Shown one piece after another: positions 43,501 through 64,000 of a stretch of DNA of 64,000 nucleotides. Under the pieces are notes generated by a model, which searched no databases, was not told the DNA's origin, and saw only the letters and a program-made list of their open reading frames with translations. The DNA comes from Sycon ciliatum (taxonomy: Eukaryota > Porifera > Calcarea > Leucosolenida > Sycettidae). The stretch lies in the NCBI RefSeq assembly GCF_964019385.1, contig NC_088643.1, positions 20,323,325 to 20,387,324 on the forward strand. Reading direction: 5' to 3'. Numbering within the stretch: the stretch's first letter is position 1; each line of letters opens with the position of its first letter. The position numbers and the translations under genes were made by a program.

Positions 43501-46500
43501 TGCATTCTCAGAATACCATATTCAATAGTAATCAATACCAATAAGGCGATAACAAAGGATGCGTGAGGAGATCCCGGAAGGCTCTTGAGAGACCAACAGG
43601 CCTCAATAAACATTACCCAGCACTGCTCACCTGGAAGATTGGCTTGAGATGGGGCCAGGCGTCTGGGTTTCCGCCGGGCATGAGAGATGGACCGTAGCGA
43701 GCACCGTCCTCGCCTCCAGACACGCCGCACCCGCAGAACATGACACCCTTCTCCAGAGTGGTCTTGCAGCGGCGCTGTGTGTCTTGGTACTGCGAGTTAC
43801 CACCGTCAATGATAATATCGCCAGCCTCCAAGAGAGGCATCTGATGACGCACATCAACAAATGAACCACAGCAACAACAAAAATGACCCAAATGCAAGCG
43901 TGAAGCGCACACAGTGATGTTATGAGTACTATTGCAAGGATTCAGGAGTCCACCTGCCAGAAAAGTGCTGGAAATTCACCAGAGTGAGATCATACCCCCA
44001 GTAGCCACTGTAGGGAAAAGGCATTATCCAAATACCCCCCCCCCCCCACACACACACACCAGTGTATCAATTCCAATACGAACCAAGGACAGCACCAACA
44101 CATTCCACTCCACTGGAACGACCAGTCCAAGTTGCCTTATTGATAACTATTTGCCAGGCGATTCGCAGAACCAGGCTTCAAGCATTCTGTCTCTAACTAC
44201 CAGGCCAACCACAGGAAAAATTGATCACAGCAGATCACAGTTTGAGAGGAGCAACTGCTCAGTATCGAATTGTGTGTACTCACCAGCTTGTCAACGAAAG
44301 CATCAACAGCTGCGCCTGCCTTGACGAGAAGCATAACACGGCGTGGCTTCTTCAGCTTGGCAACCATATCCTCCAGGGACTTGGCACCGATGACTTTCGT
44401 GCCTGCAGAGTAGCAGCATAGGCGGTGGCAAGAAAGATCAGCACAGCCAGAAGACAAGGGCAGCTTTGAACAACACAGCAAGCTATTGCCATAGAACATG
44501 GATGCTGAAGTTGTCAACTACGAACGCGGAATGAATGTGGAGGTGCCCTTGATTGAGCGGTGTGTGCAGGTTCTGCTGTAAGTTTGTGCCGCGCAGCTAT
44601 CGCCGTGTCCAACATTAAGAACAGCATGAGTACCCCCCCCCCCCCCCTGCAATATACCCGACCAACTCGTATTTTAAACAAGCTGGCTTTTCTGCATCCG
44701 TAGTACATCACTACCACCGTGGATCAAAGGCATTCGATACTAGTATAGCCTAACAGCGACAGAGGGCGAGCAGGGCAGATCCACCACTAAAGTGAGCATA
44801 GGCCGAAGAAAACAAGGCTATTACACGCGTGCCTGTTTATTGCCTTACATAGCTACACCATGCTCAAACTGGACAGTTCAGTGCTGGATAATGAAAAACT
44901 CCTCATGAATACAATAGCACCAGGCACTGCCCAAGCACTAGGAACACCCGGCTCAGCGCAGTCTCTACCACAGCATTATAATATCCAGGGCTGGAGCGGG
45001 TACTGTACTGCACTGGCCAGCTCTGTGTGGATTCAAGATTCACACTACTGACTTACCCTTGGCTTCGTTGGCCAAGAAGCTGTCAACCTTCTCCACAGTG
45101 CGGTTGTACGCACAGACCTACGTACATGGAGCACCATCACACCACATAATATGGCAACGTCAAGGGAAGAACAAAACGCCATCAACTTACAAGTACTAGG
45201 CCCTAGCGGTAGGACTCGTGTAGGAGCAAAGGTTCTGCCGCCTGAAACCATCCATAGCACGACTTCACACACTAAATAATAATAATAATAATAATAATAA
45301 CACAGTTGCGCGTAATATTGTGCAACACTAATGTTCGGTCCGCTGATGTCTCTTGATGAATCTTTCCGTTGTTCTAGTTCAGTATCATTAGTTGTAGACC
45401 ACTAGTATCACTAATTTGGAAAACAAACACTGCCAGGATACGCCTGGAAATAAACATTGCATTTAACACTAGTATAAATAATGAGTGCATAATCCACACT
45501 ACTCTTCACATTGCTCTTGCAAAGAAATCAACATCTAGAATTCCAAAGATGCATCGACATCACGGGAGTCTGGTGATTCACTCACAAAGCACAGCATGCT
45601 CTCAATAACACCCCGACATTACTCTCATGCTCCATTGCACCCTCTACATGCACCCAGGCCAAGGGGCTTGCAGTGAGCTGGCAACATCATTGCCTGCTGG
45701 ATGGATGCACACCTAAAACACATGTCTCAGGCCATGTTGTACATTAGCGTGTGGTGTGCACCGGACTTAGGATGTTATCTTTTCCAGAATGTACCAGATT
45801 AATTTTTAGACTGGCCCACGAAATTCCTGGAGCTCTGGACCAGTACTGAAGTGGTGTGTTTGTGAAGTGTTATCATAGCTTGCAGCCTGGCTGTCAAGAG
45901 GAGGCATGGTGTCATGCTACATGCCATCAGTGCCCATCAGTCCACTGAAGTAGTACTGAATGATGATGTACATGGACGTCCCCTGTCCCAGAAAGAGATA
46001 ACCAAGGTAATGCACTGGGAGTGCACACCCAGCCAACACAACACTCAACAGGCAGCACACACCCAGAACTGATGTCAACATCATCCAAAACCTCAGTCTA
46101 CAGAAAAGATTTTTTACAAAACGACGTGTGTAGTGCGGTAGACATGTCCAACACGCCAAGACCACGTGCACTGCGAACGAGGTCAGTTGAGGACTCCAGT
46201 CTCCAGTTCCAAAAAAATAGTTGCAACACACGCACATATCTACAGACTACAAACTAACTTCTGGATGTGGCCAGGTAAAAGAAACACAGAGTTACTCTTG
46301 CCAAATAAAACCAAACTGGAAAGCTCTTCTTCATTATCATTCATTTCTACACATAACAGCTGATAAGACTCAACGAGGAGAACGCCGATGATGCGAACAG
46401 TGGCTATGAAGTTTCCGACAGAGCGCACTTTGAACGACACTCGCATTGCTCTGCATGCCTCATACCAAGCCTGAGAGGCACTTAGCACAACCGGCTCCTC

Positions 46501-47186
46501 CTATTGCACGAGCCAGTGAATGGTCTTCCGGTTTGCAGGAAAGACGTGCGGAAAGGCAACAAGCAGTACAATACGTGTACAAAAAACTCGATCAACTATG
46601 CCTACTGCGGAAACAATCGTCTTCTACCAAAAAAGTACAACAGCGGTTGAATGCGACGCTGCAGCTTTCGTCTGTCAAATAATCGGTGAAAACGGAGAAA
46701 ATCGAAACATACTCCGACAACGGGACCTATCGGAAATACATGTATCACACAACCACCCACGACAACGCTTCAGCTACATGCTCATTCCTGTGCCGGTGAA
46801 CAGCAGGACAACACAAAGTGAAACCAAAAAACTGCAGTAAATTGTGCTCGTACAAACAAATCAAAAATTTCAAATCCGAGAGTCGGTAGATCTACTCGAA
46901 CTCACCACAAAGCCATGGTCATTCATGTTCAGGATCAGGTTCTGGCCCTGTAGCCGACAACACAGACACACAAGAATACCACATCGCTACCGTACCCGAT
47001 GAAAGAAAACAAATTCACGGAGCTCTGAATGAAGGCACTGCAGTAAGTAATAGTTGCTTACCATGACAGCCAAACCAATGAGAGCAATATCAGCCCTGCC
47101 ATAAACAGACGCAAACAGAGTTGCAATGGTATTTTAGAAGAAGCCAGAAGAAATCACCACTCCAGGCGAAGTCCTTACTCAGCCAT
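40504..47186 (-). CDS. PGD: 6-phosphogluconate dehydrogenase, decarboxylating (12 exons, complete)
   Basis: Third enzyme of the oxidative pentose phosphate pathway: 6-phosphogluconate plus NADP+ gives ribulose 5-phosphate, CO2 and NADPH in the cytosol. Exons: 47179-47186, 47062-47095, 46906-46947, 45057-45117, 44284-44402, 43631-43840, 43250-43426, 42655-42882, 41741-41967, 41236-41335, 40921-41012, 40504-40654. They sum to 1,449 bases, 482 residues plus stop, one short of the human protein. The NADP site is [15 protein letters not shown]. Substrate and catalytic blocks are [20 protein letters not shown] and [18 protein letters not shown] (catalytic lysine in HFVK). The C-terminal domain has [20 protein letters not shown] and [17 protein letters not shown]. 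Exon 1 carries only eight coding bases (ATGGCTGA), spliced to make MAEADIALIG. All phases fit. Confidence 0.97.
42162..42326. mobile_element. MITE family 2, intronic copy in 6PGD
   Basis: The ends TACAGTGAAACCTCTC and GACAGGTTTTAGTGTA are inverted repeats. The body CTCCTTATCCAGGGTCATTT matches the copies at 20594 and (inverted) 33010. Confidence 0.85.
43150..43232. repeat. (CA)n-rich repeat at a 6PGD splice donor
   Basis: CACACACA with CGCA and CCCA variants. It begins about 12 bases beyond the donor of the 43250-43426 exon. Confidence 0.9.
45118..46905. other. Longest 6PGD intron
   Basis: About 1.8 kb between the exons at 46906-46947 and 45057-45117. Apart from the TAA repeat I see no element, RNA gene or conserved frame in it. 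Confidence 0.75.
45273..45300. repeat. (TAA)n microsatellite
   Basis: Nine ATA/TAA units in a 6PGD intron. Confidence 0.9.
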
Positions 47187-48643
47187 GGTGTATAATATTC
47201 CAGTCTACGACGCTGCAAATTTCACAACAACAAAAAGGGGAACTGCGATCGTCCTCCAGAAAGAAAGAGTGCCACGATAAAAGCACTCAAACTGCAACAA
47301 GACCAGATCGATCAAACATGTACAGTAGGTGCCTACACATAATGTGTGTAGCCTGTCTCCCAAAACAAGACTGCTTTGAAAGAAATTTTTGATCTCTCCC
47401 GATATCCCCGGGATGTATTCGTGACGTCGCCATGTAGTGCATGTGCACGTGCCATGAGCAGCACACGTGACGTACGGTACTAGATCTACTTGCAGCTACA
47501 AAAATTTGTAGACTCATGGCGTCATGCAAGGAGCGGCCATATGGAGTAATAAACACTATAAACAGTGTAAACCCTATAATTATTTATCAGGTCTACTGTC
47601 AATCTCCTTTCCCAGGGTTTTATTGACTTTATTCATCTCCCTACTGTAGTGTAGATCTACACTTTAATACAGACTGTACAACATTAACAGTCCATAAACT
47701 ATTGCCAGTCTTGGTGCATGTACCCGGCTCCAACAAATGTGTTACTAAAGTCAAGAGAGAGAAGAGAAGAGTAGCAAAGTGCCTAACTTGAAGTGCTGCC
47801 TGGCCATGCACAGACACAAGCACTTCAGCTTCCAGACAAGAGCTAGAGAGAGACACTTAGCACTGGCATACCCTGTCTGAAGCTTTCCCACCAGTGCATG
47901 CACAGGGCACAATGGTGCAGGCAAGTGATGACAGCACATCACACACAATGGTACAGAAAACTATGCACTCAAACCCTGGGCGAGTACGAGTCACAATCGC
48001 GCCAACCAGCATAAAAAAACCCTACCCACCTCAGTACTCTTGTATACTAGCAGCAGCATATGTTACGAAAAGCACAGCAGATGGGATCATTCCATTGACG
48101 TGAAAATTGGTCAGGTGCAATCCACAATCCACACTGTAAGCAAATTCAACATCACCGTCCAGTGTCCAATGCAATTCAGAGTGCTAGTATACGAACGGTT
48201 AACTAGCCAAATGAGTAAAGACAGCATAGGGGTGAGTACCAGGGGCTAGAGTCGAAATCAGATCACTAAAAACAAGAGCAAGCAAGAGGCTTGAATCTAT
48301 TGTTGAATACATAATACAATACAAAACACCCGGCTCTAGGGTGACGGAATTCTCCCAGGAATCTGGGGTCCGGCTAATGGCGAAAATAGATAACAAACAT
48401 TAAATTGGTAAGGAGGGGATACACACGGAACACAGAGAATAAAACAGGGAGATGAAAAAGACTGGATACTTGATTTATTACAAGCAATCACGAGCAACAC
48501 TGGTGAGAAATTAAAAACTGAGTCATACAAGAATGGAGAATATGAGCTTGAGGCTGAATCATGGTATATGGCCGGTGCAGGTAGGTCGGTTAGGTATGTC
48601 TCGGGTGAGGAAAGGACACGATCAGTGTTAGCCGCGAATCGCA
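47187..48643. other. Spacer between glycogen phosphorylase and 6PGD
   Basis: About 1.46 kb containing the phosphorylase 3' UTR and the 6PGD promoter region. No TATA box, transposon or further gene was recognised. Confidence 0.8.
48474..48479 (-). terminator. Probable poly(A) signal of glycogen phosphorylase
   Basis: TTTATT on the plus strand is AATAAA on the coding strand, 165 bases after the stop codon at 48644-48646, a normal 3' UTR distance. Confidence 0.6.
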
Positions 48644-63185
<14,542 letters not shown>

Positions 63186-64000
63186 CTGGGAACAACATTT
63201 CAAACAAACACAGAATAGTTAAGTTAATACTAAGGACATCCTACTTCCCTTCCCTTCTGATCAGACTTCGCTTGATGACATCAGTGCTTTTGTTTTTTTT
63301 TCCAATTCAGCTTGTCTCTTTGATTGCAATTTAAAATCGTTGACTCTTCGCCGATTGCTCAAAAACATTGATCAGTCCTTTTACATGACGTATCATCGAA
63401 AACTGGGCCATATATGCATGGGGAGGAGGACCGGTGCATTTGTTTTTTTGTTTTACTTTTTTGTGTGTGCCCATAGACCATGATACAGCTAATAGGGCCA
63501 TTTAAAAATCAACGGTGGCACTCAAAATGTCCCAACGGGTAATCACGCCCGCGACCCGCGGTCTATGCGAATCGCAACCGTGGATTTGACCCGCTGACCT
63601 CAAACGCTGCCCAGACCAGCGATGACATGTGCGAGTGTGCATAAACCGGCCCTGCCCCAAGAGCGACCAGAACGGACAGTAGGGGACCCAAACCCATAAT
63701 TTATTATTGCTTGGTGTTCCAGTGGCCCTACCCAAGTTGTCTCCCACTGCTACGACTCCCTGATGTACTGTCCTATATGTACATGTAGGACAGTACTACT
63801 AGTACCAAAAGTATATAACCGGGTTATGTACTCTTGCTAGTAGTGACTGGTAGAAGTACTGAGTTGAGAGGGGGCAGTGCATGCAGTAAAAGTGCATGTA
63901 GCAGCTCATGCATGCATGCCATAACTTAAGTGCCCACTTCAGCAAGCTTTGCTTTGACACTAGTCCAGACAGGAAGCACAGAGCTTTACACCCTGCCGCT
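63186..64000. other. Phosphorylase intron (5' part), right edge of window
   Basis: No phosphorylase exon could be found here: the expected segment before RVYYLSMEY is absent, so the next exon upstream is outside. It holds two adjacent near-palindromes at about 63765-63796 and 63797-63844; the second resembles the outer end of MITE family 3 (GTTATGTACTCTTGCTAG). Confidence 0.7.

Noticed and set aside
63535..63640. tRNA-like A and B boxes on the minus strand (GGTCAAATCC with an upstream TGGTCTGGGC)
   Set aside because: No acceptor or anticodon stem pairs, and the B box departs from the consensus. Too weak to call even a SINE.
63502..63747. 81 aa minus-strand frame upstream of the first phosphorylase exon in view, as a possible missing N-terminal exon
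   Set aside because: It has no resemblance to the conserved phosphorylase N-terminal segment and no suitable splice sites.

Overview
The window is nuclear DNA of an intron-rich animal. Four conserved protein genes are split into many short exons with GT-AG introns, three nuclear tRNA genes are present, and the introns and spacers are packed with simple repeats, inverted-repeat elements (MITEs) and eukaryotic transposons. The gene set (an axonemal dynein heavy chain, a PIF/Harbinger transposase, a tyrosine-recombinase retroelement) suggests an early-branching aquatic invertebrate such as a sponge. The species cannot be fixed from sequence alone.

Layout. (1) Positions 1-31,386, minus strand: the 5' half of an inner-arm dynein heavy chain gene, DNAH12-like. 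Thirty exons can be joined in one consistent reading frame of 3,742 coding bases, from the start codon at 31,386 to a point just before the first AAA motor domain; the gene runs off the left edge. (2) 31,387-36,031: spacer between two divergent genes, with tRNA-Asn(GTT), tRNA-Glu(TTC) and several MITEs. A third tRNA gene, tRNA-Glu(CTC), sits inside a dynein intron. (3) 36,032-38,070, plus strand: a complete four-exon PTPMT1 gene for a mitochondrial dual-specificity phosphatase. (4) 38,071-40,503: spacer between convergent genes. (5) 40,504-47,186, minus strand: a complete 12-exon 6-phosphogluconate dehydrogenase gene (482 aa). (6) 48,644-63,185 and on to the right edge, minus strand: glycogen phosphorylase, 22 exons covering about 771 C-terminal residues; the first roughly 80 residues lie outside the window. 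Glycogen phosphorylase and 6PGD are neighbours on the same strand. Glycogenolysis feeds glucose phosphate into the pathway in which 6PGD acts, but no regulatory link can be shown here.

Mobile DNA. The dynein introns hold most of it, and the two largest elements read antisense to the gene. At 13,425-19,563 a retroelement shows a split-direct-repeat layout (A1 - coding - B1 - A2 - B2) like PAT/Ngaro elements of the DIRS order. It carries a DUF1759-like gag and a frameshifted tyrosine recombinase, and I see no reverse transcriptase or RNase H between them. At 4,850-7,320 there are three decayed PIF/Harbinger transposase copies in tandem, two of which share the same frameshift. At 3,772-4,419 an open frame encodes seven 23-residue STPR-like repeats. 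About fifteen short inverted-repeat elements, several in recognisable families, lie in introns and spacers, and some end within about 25 bases of a splice site.
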